64,000 nucleotides of DNA, taken from Nitrospirota bacterium. GTDB lineage: Bacteria > Nitrospirota > UBA9217. The DNA is taken from assembly GCA_029858565.1 (NCBI GenBank), contig JAOUEV010000004.1, forward strand, positions 62,001 to 126,000. The letters run 5' to 3'. The first letter of the stretch is position 1. The number at the start of each line of letters is the position of its first letter. The translations under genes were made by a program, and so were the position numbers. A model generated the notes under the pieces. The model was not told where the DNA came from and made no database searches. It was given only the letters and a program-made list of their open reading frames with translations. Positions 44,496 through 52,968 of this stretch are shown here, piece after piece.

Positions 44496-45329
44496 ATGCT
44501 TCCGGATTTTATCTGTGTCGGGCCCGGCAGAGCGGGTACGTCGTGGCTGTATGAGATCCTGCGCGAACATCCGGGGATCTGCATGGCAAGGAACATCAAA
44601 GAAACGCAGTATTTCGACCGGCACTTTGCTAAGGGTGTCGGATGGTACGGTGAGTTCTTTCAAGATTGTCCGGGGGCCGCGGTCAAGGGCGAGATATCGA
44701 ACCGCTATGTGTTCGATCCGCGTGTCGCGGAACGCATTTCCTCGCTTCTGCCCCAGTGCAAGATCATCATTTGTTTCCGCAATCCCTATGAGAGGATCCA
44801 GTCTGTCTACTCGTTCAAGATCCGGGAGGGGGTGCTTACCTGCGGGTTCCTTGAAGCGATACAGCGAGACCCCCGGTTGATTGAGGAGAATCGCTACTTC
44901 ACGGTTGTGGAGCCCTATTATCGCCTCTTTGGCAGGGACCACATCTTCCCGTTGTTCTTCGAGGATATCTCCGGGAGACCTGAACAGTTATGCCGGAACC
45001 TCTTCACGTTCCTGGGCGTGGACGCGACCGCCCAGCCTCCGAGCATGCGCGAGAAGATCAACCGCGCTATTATCCCGCGTTTGCCGGGGATCGCGCCGCT
45101 GACAAAGGGCACGGCGAGAGTGCTCCGGACCATGGGCATGCATCGGATGCTTACCTGGGCGAAACGCTCGGAGTGGCTGAAGCAGCTTCTCTTCAAGGAG
45201 CATGGATATCATGAGGAGAACCTTCTGACACAGGAAGCGAGAGCGCTCATCGATCCGGTGGTGGGACCTGAGATCGACCGGCTGCAGGTGCTGATAGACA
45301 AGGATCTGTCTCACTGGAAGCGTTCTTGA
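44496..45329 (+). CDS. PAPS-dependent sulfotransferase
   Basis: A 277-residue sulfotransferase-domain protein. The 5'-phosphosulfate loop PGRAGTSWL (10-18) and the 3'-phosphate motif (CFRNPYERIQSVYSF, Arg95 and Ser103) are both present, as in heparan-type and Stf0/NodH-type enzymes. It transfers sulfate from PAPS to a hydroxyl or amine, here most likely a sugar of the repeat unit. It has no membrane segment and is probably cytosolic, acting before flipping. The PAPS source is probably the cysC product at 35655. The start follows GGGGCGGAGAA. Confidence 0.9.
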   Translation: MLPDFICVGPGRAGTSWLYEILREHPGICMARNIKETQYFDRHFAKGVGWYGEFFQDCPGAAVKGEISNRYVFDPRVAERISSLLPQCKIIICFRNPYERIQSVYSFKIREGVLTCGFLEAIQRDPRLIEENRYFTVVEPYYRLFGRDHIFPLFFEDISGRPEQLCRNLFTFLGVDATAQPPSMREKINRAIIPRLPGIAPLTKGTARVLRTMGMHRMLTWAKRSEWLKQLLFKEHGYHEENLLTQEARALIDPVVGPEIDRLQVLIDKDLSHWKRS

Positions 45330-45348
45330 ACAACCTTTGGACCATTCT

Positions 45349-46536
45349 ATGCATATGCTCTCGTTGACAGCGGTATACGTTGTTTTTACAGCTCTCGCGC
45401 TCATCTTATACACGTGGCTCGGTTACCCGATCCTCCTGAAAGTGCTGTTGACCTTCAGGAAGAAGACAACATCCGGCAAGGGCAGTGAGCAAAGAGGCGG
45501 CGCATTTCCTTCGGTCACGGTGATACTGCCAGTGTATAATGCGTCCAGCAGGATCGAGGCAAAGCTGAGGAACACTCTGTTGCTCGACTACCCTGCGGAT
45601 AAGCTTGATGTGATCGTGGTCTCCGACGGGTCGTGTGATGATACGGAAGATAAGATGCGGGCTCTGACCAGCGATTTCGTGCGGCTGGTCGTGCTCAACA
45701 GGAATCAAGGGAAGAGCAGCGCCCAGAACCGGGCTGTCCGGGAGGCACGGGGAGAGCTGGTCCTGTTCACGGACGTTGATTCTGAGTTGGACCGGGAGTA
45801 TCTGCAACGCATTGTCCCGGCGTTCGCAGACACCCAGGTGGCAGGTGCTGGAGGCATGGCAGTCCTGCGGGTGGACGGAGGCCATGTTTCCAGGTCGCTG
45901 GGAGCCTATTTACGATTGGAGCATTTCCTGCGCTGTGCTGAATCCGAGCTTGGCATGCTCCATACACTGCCGGGATGGGGATTTGTCGTCAGAAAGAGCG
46001 AGTTCGTTCCGCTTGCTTCCGATACCGGCGACGATATGATCATCCCGCTCGATCTGGCCGTGCGGAAAAAAAGGTGTGTTCTTGTGCCGGAAGCGGTTGT
46101 CGCCGATGCAATGCCGTCGAGCATCCGCGGTGAGTTCCGCGCTCGCCGGAGGATCACGCTGCGAAACCTGACCGGCATCATGCGCCGTCGGATGCTCTTG
46201 AATCCTTTTGCCTTCCCGAGGATGGCGTTCGCACTCTGGTCGCATAAGATATTGCGCTGGCTTACTCCGGTCTTCTTGATCCTGCTGCTCCTGAGCACGG
46301 CATTGTGGGAGATTTCTGCGGGTGATCCTCTTGCGGCGGTTTTGCTTGCTGGTCAACTTGTTTTCTATGCAGCGGGCGGCCTTGGTATCCTGCTTGCGCT
46401 GAAAGACATCCGTGTTCCGGTCATCGGTTTCTTAGCATCGTTCCTCCTGTTCAATATTGGATTCCTTTCAGGGTTGATAAGCTATCTGAAAGGGGAAAGG
46501 GTATTTTCCTACACGAACCATGGCGACACGGTTTAG
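45349..46536 (+). CDS. Membrane glycosyltransferase family 2 (processive-like)
   Basis: A 395-residue protein. A first membrane helix (about 5-28) precedes a GT2 domain with VILPVYNAS, VVSDGSCDDT, LFTDVDSEL and the QxxRW-like region (RARRRITLRN); three C-terminal helices follow (about 300-390). The domain order matches cellulose/hyaluronan synthase-like transferases, but the short length suggests single-sugar transfer. It starts at 45349 or at the Met at 45355. Its last 17 bp overlap the phosphoglycosyltransferase gene. Confidence 0.9.
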   Translation: MHMLSLTAVYVVFTALALILYTWLGYPILLKVLLTFRKKTTSGKGSEQRGGAFPSVTVILPVYNASSRIEAKLRNTLLLDYPADKLDVIVVSDGSCDDTEDKMRALTSDFVRLVVLNRNQGKSSAQNRAVREARGELVLFTDVDSELDREYLQRIVPAFADTQVAGAGGMAVLRVDGGHVSRSLGAYLRLEHFLRCAESELGMLHTLPGWGFVVRKSEFVPLASDTGDDMIIPLDLAVRKKRCVLVPEAVVADAMPSSIRGEFRARRRITLRNLTGIMRRRMLLNPFAFPRMAFALWSHKILRWLTPVFLILLLLSTALWEISAGDPLAAVLLAGQLVFYAAGGLGILLALKDIRVPVIGFLASFLLFNIGFLSGLISYLKGERVFSYTNHGDTV

Positions 46537-47896
46537 CAGCTACAGCAGAGCATTTCTGTCTCTGGGGGACGCGGCGATCATCCTCCTCTCAGCCTATGTC
46601 GCGTTCGCGCTGAGGTGGTGGACCTACGTGGACGTCATGGAGTACCGCGCCGGCGCGACCATCCTCTTCGTTCTCATTTACGGCATCAGCTTCGCCATTC
46701 TGGACATACATAATTATACTGAATCGTTTCGGTCGACCGCCTACCTGACGCATTTCATCATTACGGTGCTGATGGCTACGGGGGTGGTGACGGTGCTGTT
46801 CTACGTTATGCCCCTCTGGAAGTTCGGGAGAGGGGTGCTGTTGATCAACATGGCAGTCGTCACCATCCTGGTCTATTCCTGGCGCCTGCTTTTCGAGGTC
46901 CTCTTCAAGTTCGCGCGGAAACCCCTGCGCATGATCGTTATCGGCTCCGGATTCTCGGGTAAGCATATCTACGACATCCTGCGGAAACATCCGGATGCCT
47001 TCACGGTCATCGGGTTTCTCGATGATGATCCCGGGCGTTCCGGGACCGGGATCGGAGAGCACCGAGTCCTGGGAGGAAGCGGCATGCTCATGGACCTGAC
47101 TGAGCGGCGGGCGATGGACGCTGTGGTCATTGCGATCACCGGCAACAAGACACCCCGGTTGCTCACTGCCCTCGTCGACGCGAAAATGAAAGGCGTCGAG
47201 GTCTATGATATGCCGGACCTCTACGAGGAGATCACCGGCAAGCTGCCGGCCGATCATATCGGCGACGCCTGGATGGCCTACGCGCGGTTCAAGGGGGTCA
47301 GGAGGAACCTCTACACCCTCCATCTCAAGCGCATCATGGACATCCTGCAGTCCGTGCTGGGACTCATCCTGTCCCTGCCGATCGCCATCATCGCGGCGAT
47401 CGCGATCAAGCTCGATTCCCGCGGTCCGGTCCTCTACCAGCAGGCGAGAATGGGTAAGAACGAGTGTATTTTCACGTTGTGCAAGTTCCGCTCGATGCGG
47501 TCCGATGCCGAAGACGGCGCCGCCGTCTGGGCCTCGCCCGACGATCCCCGGATCACGAGAGTGGGAATGTTCCTCCGCAAGACCCGGATCGATGAGATCC
47601 CCCAGATGTGGAACGTCCTCAAGGGAGAAATGAGCTTCATCGGACCCCGGCCGGAACGACCCGAGTTCATCGCGCAGCTCAAGAAGGAAGTGCCGTTCTA
47701 TTCTTTCCGGCACGCGGTCCAGCCGGGCATCACCGGCTGGGCGCAGGTCAACTACCGCTACGGCGCTTCGAAGGAAGACGCGCTGGAAAAGCTGCACTAC
47801 GACCTTTACTATATCAAGAACCTCAGTTTCACTCTCGACATGCACGTGCTGCTCAAGACGATCCGTGTCGTCCTGTTCGGAAAAGGGGCACGGTAA
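46520..47896 (+). CDS. Undecaprenyl-phosphate sugar phosphotransferase (WbaP/WcaJ family)
   Basis: A 458-residue initiating enzyme that moves a sugar-1-phosphate, usually glucose or galactose, onto undecaprenyl phosphate. Four N-terminal helices, a nucleotide-fold CoA_binding_3 domain (VIGSGFSGKHIYDIL near 140) and a membrane re-entrant helix precede the conserved C-terminal transferase with KFRSMRSDAE, DEIPQMWNVLKGEMSFIGPRPE and YSFRHAVQPGITGWAQV. It starts repeat-unit synthesis for the whole locus and is its last gene. Confidence 0.95.
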   Translation: MATRFSSYSRAFLSLGDAAIILLSAYVAFALRWWTYVDVMEYRAGATILFVLIYGISFAILDIHNYTESFRSTAYLTHFIITVLMATGVVTVLFYVMPLWKFGRGVLLINMAVVTILVYSWRLLFEVLFKFARKPLRMIVIGSGFSGKHIYDILRKHPDAFTVIGFLDDDPGRSGTGIGEHRVLGGSGMLMDLTERRAMDAVVIAITGNKTPRLLTALVDAKMKGVEVYDMPDLYEEITGKLPADHIGDAWMAYARFKGVRRNLYTLHLKRIMDILQSVLGLILSLPIAIIAAIAIKLDSRGPVLYQQARMGKNECIFTLCKFRSMRSDAEDGAAVWASPDDPRITRVGMFLRKTRIDEIPQMWNVLKGEMSFIGPRPERPEFIAQLKKEVPFYSFRHAVQPGITGWAQVNYRYGASKEDALEKLHYDLYYIKNLSFTLDMHVLLKTIRVVLFGKGAR

Positions 47897-47958
47897 GCCT
47901 CGGGGAATGGAATGAGCGCGCTCGAGATACCGTGAGGCGATGAAAGGCTGATGAAACC

Positions 47959-48735
47959 ATGATCCTTATCACCAATGACGACGGGGTATACTCGCCCGGC
48001 ATTCAAATTCTGGCAAAACGGCTGAAGGAGCTTGATCAGGTCGTGATCGTGGCGCCGGACCGGGAGCGGAGCGCCGCGGGACATTCCATGACGCTCCACC
48101 GCCCGTTGCTCATTGAAGAACTGAAGGAGGATGTTTATAGCGTCAACGGCACACCCACTGACTGTGTGAACATCGCGGTCAAGGGACTGCTTAAGGAAGT
48201 GCCGAAGCTTGTCGTGTCGGGGATCAATAAGGGACCGAATCTGGGTGATGATGTGACCTACTCGGGGACCGTGGCAGGAGCAATTGAAGCCCGCATACTG
48301 GGTATCCCGTCCTTCGCGATCTCGCTTTCAGCAAGGTCAAATTTCCTTTTTTCCACGGCTGCGGATGTTGCGGTGCGGATCGCGCGAATGATACGGGAAG
48401 AGGGGATGAACAGCGGAACGCTCCTGAACGTGAATGTGCCGAACGTCGAACTTTCGGGGATACGAGGCACGACGATCACCCGGCTGGGAAAGCGGATCTA
48501 TCATCAAATGACCGTGGAGCGTGTCGATCCCCGGGGCAAGAAATATTACTGGATAGGCGGCGGCGAACCTGAATGGGAGTGCGAAGAAGGGACGGACTTT
48601 GACGCGGTCGGAAAAAATATCGTCTCGATAACTCCCCTTCATCTTGATCTGACCGACTATGCTTCTTTTGACCAGCTCAAAGTCGCAGAGCGCCTTGAAT
48701 ATCAGCCGACGACGCCTCATGAGGGTCAGAGGTGA
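47959..48735 (+). CDS. surE: 5'/3'-nucleotidase SurE
   Basis: A 258-residue phosphatase of nucleoside monophosphates. The metal site NDDG is near the N-terminus (ILITNDDGVYSPG), with VVAPDRERSAAGHSMT and NGTPTDCV typical of SurE. The ATG follows AAAGG. Its stop overlaps the pcm start (GTGA), so the two are coupled, as in many proteobacteria where surE-pcm occur together. Confidence 0.96.
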   Translation: MILITNDDGVYSPGIQILAKRLKELDQVVIVAPDRERSAAGHSMTLHRPLLIEELKEDVYSVNGTPTDCVNIAVKGLLKEVPKLVVSGINKGPNLGDDVTYSGTVAGAIEARILGIPSFAISLSARSNFLFSTAADVAVRIARMIREEGMNSGTLLNVNVPNVELSGIRGTTITRLGKRIYHQMTVERVDPRGKKYYWIGGGEPEWECEEGTDFDAVGKNIVSITPLHLDLTDYASFDQLKVAERLEYQPTTPHEGQR

Positions 48736-49376
48736 TCGACTTTGATAAAGAACGCCGCCTGATGGTCGAGGAACAGCTGATCCCCCGGGGGATCAGGAAT
48801 CCGCGCGTCCTTGATGCCATGCGCAAGGTCCAGCGCCACGAGTTCATGCCAGAGGCGCTTAGACTCCAGGCTTACGGCGATCATGCCATGCCGATCGGCG
48901 AAGGCCAGACCATATCCCAGCCCTATATAGTGGCGCTGATGACCGAACTCCTGGGACTCAAAGGTCCTGAACGGGTGCTGGAGATCGGCACCGGATCAGG
49001 CTACCAGGCCGCGGTGCTTGCCGAGCTCTGCCAGAAGGTCTACACGGTCGAACGGGTCAAGACGCTGGCAGACAAGGCGCGGCAGAACCTGGACCGGCTC
49101 GGATACCGCAATGTGGCCATGAAGGTATTCGACGGCACTTATGGCTGGAAGGATATGGCGCCTTTTGACGCGATCATTGTTACTGCCGCGTCGCCGTCGG
49201 TGCCCCAGCCACTGGTGGAGCAATTGAAAGAGGGTGGGGTCCTTGTTGTGCCCGTGGGAGAGCGGATGTCGCAAGAGCTGCTGAGTATCGTCAAAACCTC
49301 CACCGGCATAAGAACGGAGCGGAGCATCCCCTGTGTGTTCGTGCCACTGATCGGGAACCACGGGTGGAAGGAATGA
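48732..49376 (+). CDS. pcm: Protein-L-isoaspartate O-methyltransferase
   Basis: A 214-residue repair enzyme that methylates isoaspartyl residues in damaged proteins using SAM. Motif I LEIGTGSGYQAAVLAEL and the Pcm signature PIGEGQTISQPYIVALM are intact; length is normal. It starts at GTG 48732, overlapping the surE stop. No rpoS-type gene follows, unlike the order known in some relatives. Confidence 0.96.
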   Translation: MIDFDKERRLMVEEQLIPRGIRNPRVLDAMRKVQRHEFMPEALRLQAYGDHAMPIGEGQTISQPYIVALMTELLGLKGPERVLEIGTGSGYQAAVLAELCQKVYTVERVKTLADKARQNLDRLGYRNVAMKVFDGTYGWKDMAPFDAIIVTAASPSVPQPLVEQLKEGGVLVVPVGERMSQELLSIVKTSTGIRTERSIPCVFVPLIGNHGWKE

Positions 49377-49449
49377 CGGTATGTTCCGCCCCCCCTGTGG
49401 AAATGAACAGTCCTGTGCGAGGATAACAGAAAGAACACGTCCTTTTTCC

Positions 49450-50319
49450 ATGAATAATGCTCTCTCCATAGATCTGGAAGACTGGTTCTGTGTCTATAAT
49501 ATGAGCCGGTTCATCGACAGGAGCAGCTGGGACAGCTGTGAACTGCGTGTTAGACGGAATACAGAGCGACTGCTGGCGTTGCTTGAACGGCGCCGGGTGA
49601 AGGCGACCTTCTTTGTCCTCGGCTGGATCGCCGAACGGGTGCCGGATTTGATCTCGAGCATTGAACAGCAAGGGCACGAGATCGCAACGCACGGCTATTC
49701 CCATGAGCTGATCACGAACATGACGCCAGCTGCATTCGAATCGGACCTCAAGAGGGCCCTTGAGGTCACGCGGCAATGTGTCAGGCAGCATATTCACGGC
49801 TTCCGGGCGCCATCGTTCAGTATCACACAAAGGACGAAATGGGCATTGCCTATCCTGGAACAGAACGGGATCACCTATGATTCATCAATTTACCCTATCG
49901 GTTTCCATCCCGACTATGGGATCGGTGACAGCCCACTTGGAATCTATGCGCATAGCCCTTCGTTGGTCGAAGTTCCCCTCAGTTGTGCAGAGGTCCTGGG
50001 CAGGAGGATACCCTGTAGCGGCGGCGGATACTTTCGCCTGCTCCCATACGCGGCAACGAAGTTCCTGATGCGGTTGTGCAACAAACAGGGCAGGCCGGTG
50101 ATCTTTTACCTCCATCCCTGGGAAATAGACCCCGATCAACCACGGGTCAACCTGACAGCATCGAAACGTCTGCGTCATTATCTTAATCTGCACAGAACGA
50201 TGGATCGCCTCGAGCGTCTTTTGCGAGACCTTCCGTTTACTACAATAAGGGAGATCCTTCATGAACAAAGAGCTGCAGGAACAGAAGGAGTTCTGGGACC
50301 GGGAACTGGATCAGTTTGA
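49450..50319 (+). CDS. Polysaccharide deacetylase, DUF3473 (XrtA/PEP-CTERM-locus) type
   Basis: A 289-residue NodB-fold enzyme. It begins with the type-specific ALSIDLEDWF, where the metal-binding Asp lies, followed by FFVLGWIAERVPDLI, HEIATHGYSHE (metal His) and RAPSFSIT. The C-terminal DUF3473 part has HPWEIDPDQPR. Such deacetylases accompany exopolysaccharide loci, often with exosortase XrtA; no exosortase is present here. The start at 49450 gives the family-like N-terminus. Its last 59 bp overlap the methyltransferase gene. Confidence 0.9.
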   Translation: MNNALSIDLEDWFCVYNMSRFIDRSSWDSCELRVRRNTERLLALLERRRVKATFFVLGWIAERVPDLISSIEQQGHEIATHGYSHELITNMTPAAFESDLKRALEVTRQCVRQHIHGFRAPSFSITQRTKWALPILEQNGITYDSSIYPIGFHPDYGIGDSPLGIYAHSPSLVEVPLSCAEVLGRRIPCSGGGYFRLLPYAATKFLMRLCNKQGRPVIFYLHPWEIDPDQPRVNLTASKRLRHYLNLHRTMDRLERLLRDLPFTTIREILHEQRAAGTEGVLGPGTGSV

Positions 50320-50926
50320 CGCGATTTACACCGCCAGGAAGAGCCCGCTCAGCGCTTATCTGGACAGGGTCTTCAGATGGGATATGTTCGCACGCTATGA
50401 GTACACTTTTACTAATGCCGCCCCGATCCCTGGAAAGACAGTACTCGATGTAGGATGCGGTACTGGCCGTTATTCGCTCGAATTTGCCCGGAGAGGTTCA
50501 GCAAGGGTCGTCGGTCTGGATGTGTCCGAGGAAATGATCCGGGCATGCCGTGACCGGACAGCGCAGGCTGGCCTGGATGGGCAGTGCGAGTTTGTGCAAA
50601 CCGATTTGCTCGCATTCAGAACAAATGAGATGTTCGATGTGAGCATAGGGATCGGATTATTCGATTATGTCAAAGACGCCCGGCCTGTGTTGCAGAAGAT
50701 GAAGGAGCGCACAAAGGACCGCACGATTGCAAGCTTTCCGCGCACCGGTACATGGCGCGCGCTGGTGCGAAAAGTGCGATTGGCCCTGAAGGGTTGCCCG
50801 GTTTATTTCTATTCCGCGGACCGAATAGGGTTGCTTCTGACGGAAGCCGGATACCGGTCGTACCATATCTCGAAGATCGGTCAGCTCTACTGCGTTACCG
50901 CTTTTGTTGAAGAAGGAAATCGCTGA
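50261..50926 (+). CDS. Class I SAM-dependent methyltransferase
   Basis: A 221-residue Methyltransf_11/25-type enzyme. Motif I is VLDVGCGTGRYSLEFARRG near residue 60, with VVGLDVSEEMI and FVQTDLLAF following. No substrate is evident. It overlaps the deacetylase gene by 59 bp, starting after AAGGGAGA, so it probably belongs to the same glycan-modifying unit. Confidence 0.85.
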   Translation: MNKELQEQKEFWDRELDQFDAIYTARKSPLSAYLDRVFRWDMFARYEYTFTNAAPIPGKTVLDVGCGTGRYSLEFARRGSARVVGLDVSEEMIRACRDRTAQAGLDGQCEFVQTDLLAFRTNEMFDVSIGIGLFDYVKDARPVLQKMKERTKDRTIASFPRTGTWRALVRKVRLALKGCPVYFYSADRIGLLLTEAGYRSYHISKIGQLYCVTAFVEEGNR

Positions 50927-51101
50927 AGACGGAATGAGAACGGGAGTGCTGAACGACCCGGTTGAGGCGGCAGATGGAGATGACACTAATAGATACAGGG
51001 ATTCTCCGTTCCTCCTGACGCGGATATCCAGGATCAAATTGCAAACAACACATACATAGCCCCCAAACCCCCATCACACTGCCGGGCGCTCACGAAGGCG
51101 G

Positions 51102-51671
51102 TCACCTGACGGCGATATTTGCCGAGCATCGCCTGATAACTGCGCTTTTTAAGACCGGCCCGTTGACCGAGCGGAGACCCCGTCCGTGGATGATCTTGAC
51201 GCACTTCCAGCCACGGGTAAAGGCGTCCGCGATGAATCCATCAATTTCCTCATCAACGCAAGCGGCTGTTGATCCATGCAGATCAAGCATCGCCTGGACC
51301 GAGAATCGCCCGCTGTGCAACTCTTCTGTTACTCCTGCTCTCGCATCGGGATTCGTCCATTCCACGTATTCCTGGGTTTCCGACAGATTGATCGGCGCTT
51401 GTCCAGCAGCTATCTGACCGAGGATCGAAAGAGCGGCCTCGTCGTCGCCTGGAGAATGCCGTAAGGGAGCCTGCTGTTGAATGCCGGCGCGGCAAAGGAG
51501 AAGACGAAATGCCGGGATCTCCTGTACACCGTTCATTGCCGTCCTGAATAGTTCTTCCTCAGATGGCGGGTTTGGAGGTGATGGAAGCGGTACAGGCTGA
51601 GAATCCTGTTGCTCTATCTGTCTCTTCAACCGGTTAAAAGGCCGGTGATGGAACTCCTTTTTGCTGCTCAT
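51102..51671 (-). CDS. Smr (MutS2 C-terminal) domain protein, frameshifted near its 3' end
   Basis: The open frame gives 189 residues with a Pro-rich N-terminal half and an Smr nuclease-like domain: LDLHGST (about 135) and IIHGRGLRS. The expected last Smr motif (GGxGA) is missing here because the frame ends at 51102. It is found in another frame on the same strand: KYRRQVTAFVSARQCDGGLGAMYVLF, split in two stretches, stop at 51034. A one-base deletion in the A run at 51150-51146 explains the change. Smr proteins cleave or bind nucleic acid, including mRNA at collided ribosomes. Confidence 0.8.
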   Translation of the reverse strand: MSSKKEFHHRPFNRLKRQIEQQDSQPVPLPSPPNPPSEEELFRTAMNGVQEIPAFRLLLCRAGIQQQAPLRHSPGDDEAALSILGQIAAGQAPINLSETQEYVEWTNPDARAGVTEELHSGRFSVQAMLDLHGSTAACVDEEIDGFIADAFTRGWKCVKIIHGRGLRSVNGPVLKSAVIRRCSANIAVR

Positions 51672-51798
51672 TGTCACGGCTCCGGGCGGATTGATCGCTA
51701 TTCATCCTTGCCGCAGCACTTGATCACGGTTGTGTCGCTCACTTCGATAAGGCCCTTGTGCAGGAGCGGCGTGATCTCAAGAAGTATCGCGTCGATAT

Positions 51799-52035
51799 TT
51801 ATCTCCTGTCCACGACCTCGATCTTGACCGGCAGGGAGGTCGAGAGTTCCAGGATCTTGGCAGTATGGAACACCCGCTCACTTCCATACCCCTCAACTCC
51901 GCGAAAAACGCTGGCTCCGGAGATCTTTCGTTTGAAGAAGATGTCCAGAAGGACCTCGTAGGCTGGTTTGCCCTGGATCCTGTAGGATTCATCAAGGTAA
52001 ATAGAAAGTTTTTTTGCTGGTCCTGGTTTGATCAT
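51799..52035 (-). CDS. DUF190 family protein, frameshifted near its 3' end
   Basis: The open frame codes 78 residues from the ATG at 52035 (AAGGAG upstream), with the DUF190 core KLSIYLDESYRIQGKPAYE, GASVFRGVEGYG and LPVKIEVVD. It ends early at 51799. The family's last third is present in a different frame just beyond (IDAILLEITPLLHKGLIEV, stop at 51698). One lost base in the G run at 51806-51805 restores it. DUF190 proteins are PII-like in fold and often sit next to crcB fluoride channels, as here. Intact length would be about 112. Confidence 0.82.
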   Translation of the reverse strand: MIKPGPAKKLSIYLDESYRIQGKPAYEVLLDIFFKRKISGASVFRGVEGYGSERVFHTAKILELSTSLPVKIEVVDRR

Positions 52036-52072
52036 ATGCGGTCTCCTTAACGAACCTGACAGCAAGGGGAGT

Positions 52073-52444
52073 TCAGATGCTTTTCGCCAGCATCTCTCCC
52101 AGTTTCAGCGCCACAAACCCTATCACAACACTCATGATGATGTTGGTCATGGCGAAGAGCCACTGCCCATCCTTGAGCAATGCGCCGGTCTCGTATTCAA
52201 AGGTGGAGAAGGTGGTATAAGCGCCCAGGAATCCGACCACCAGCAGCATTCGCCACTGCGGGATCACTATGAACCGTTCTGTCAGGAGCGGCATAAGAAG
52301 GCCGATCAGAAAACTGCCGCTTACGTTGATGATAAAAGTTCCTAGAGGGAAAGTCCTCCCCCAGCGCTGGCCGATCCAGAGTCCCAGAGCGTAGCGTACG
52401 ACAGCGCCGGCAAAGCCGCCTATCCCAACAATAAGATAGTTCAT
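52073..52444 (-). CDS. crcB: Fluoride channel CrcB/FluC
   Basis: A 123-residue, four-helix protein with the Fluc signatures GGFAGAVVRY near the N-terminus, PLGTFIINVSGSFLIG and GFLGAYTTFSTFEYE. Two copies form an antiparallel dimer that exports fluoride. It is the first gene of crcB-DUF190-smr on the minus strand. No match to the fluoride riboswitch was recognised upstream; a weak promoter (TTGCGC, 17 bp, TAAATT on the minus strand) lies just before it. Confidence 0.95.
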   Translation of the reverse strand: MNYLIVGIGGFAGAVVRYALGLWIGQRWGRTFPLGTFIINVSGSFLIGLLMPLLTERFIVIPQWRMLLVVGFLGAYTTFSTFEYETGALLKDGQWLFAMTNIIMSVVIGFVALKLGEMLAKSI

Positions 52445-52605
52445 TATCGAGAATACCTCATGAAACCAATTTAACAGATATTAAGGCCCTGCGCAAGAAG
52501 CGGCATCAGCCGATGTTATCCTGACCTGGAAAAAACGGTGCGTTATGAACATAAATAATGTATAATGCGAACGTGAATACAAGCCTTGTCCAAGAAGGAG
52601 ATACC

Positions 52606-52833
52606 ATGACAAAAGAGCAGGTAGCAGAGGCGATCCAGCAGGTGAGACCGGCGCTCCAGCGGGACGGCGGTGATATTGAACTGGTGAGCGTGGAAACCGA
52701 CGGTACGGTAAAAGTACGGCTCAAAGGGGCCTGCGGTTCATGCCCCATGTCCACAATGACGCTTAAGATGGGCGTTGAAAAGTTCCTCAAGCAGCAGCTG
52801 CCCGAGGTCAAAGAGGTCGTGCAGGTAGCGTAA
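52606..52833 (+). CDS. NFU-domain iron-sulfur carrier protein
   Basis: A 75-residue protein equal to the NifU C-terminal domain: [13 protein letters not shown] followed by the cluster-binding [16 protein letters not shown] with its CxxC pair. It carries and delivers 4Fe-4S clusters, perhaps to the adjacent Rnf complex. The ATG at 52606 follows AAGGAGAT. A TATAAT sequence at 52561 lies about 40 bp upstream; no clear -35 accompanies it. A terminator follows. Confidence 0.93.
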   Translation: MTKEQVAEAIQQVRPALQRDGGDIELVSVETDGTVKVRLKGACGSCPMSTMTLKMGVEKFLKQQLPEVKEVVQVA

Positions 52834-52874
52834 GTGGCAGAGTGCCTGTCCCTGTCGTGCAACAATTAAATCAG

Positions 52875-52907
52875 CAGGCCCAGGTTAGTCCTGGGCCTGT
52901 CTTTATT
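52875..52907 (+). terminator. Rho-independent terminator after the NFU gene
   Basis: A perfect 10-bp stem (52875-52884 with 52890-52899) with a 5-base loop is followed by TCTTTATT. Confidence 0.8.
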
Positions 52908-52968
52908 ATGTTTTTCGCGCTTTTTCCCTGATCATGCCGATCAAGCTAGGGATGTTCTGAAAAATCGC

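Noticed and set aside
46589-47845. A 418-codon open frame antisense to the phosphoglycosyltransferase gene
   Set aside because: The sense frame encodes a complete conserved enzyme; the antisense product has no recognisable motif.
25383-47958. Attachment-site duplication of the tRNA-Pro 3' end at the far side of the polysaccharide locus
   Set aside because: No repeat of the tRNA 3' sequence is seen near 47.9 kb and no integrase gene is present.
52445-52560. Possible fluoride riboswitch upstream of crcB
   Set aside because: The minus-strand leader contains GGCTGATG, but the expected order of conserved blocks (the early GGxGATGG part and the late CTGATxxCTCC part with the pseudoknot) is not there.
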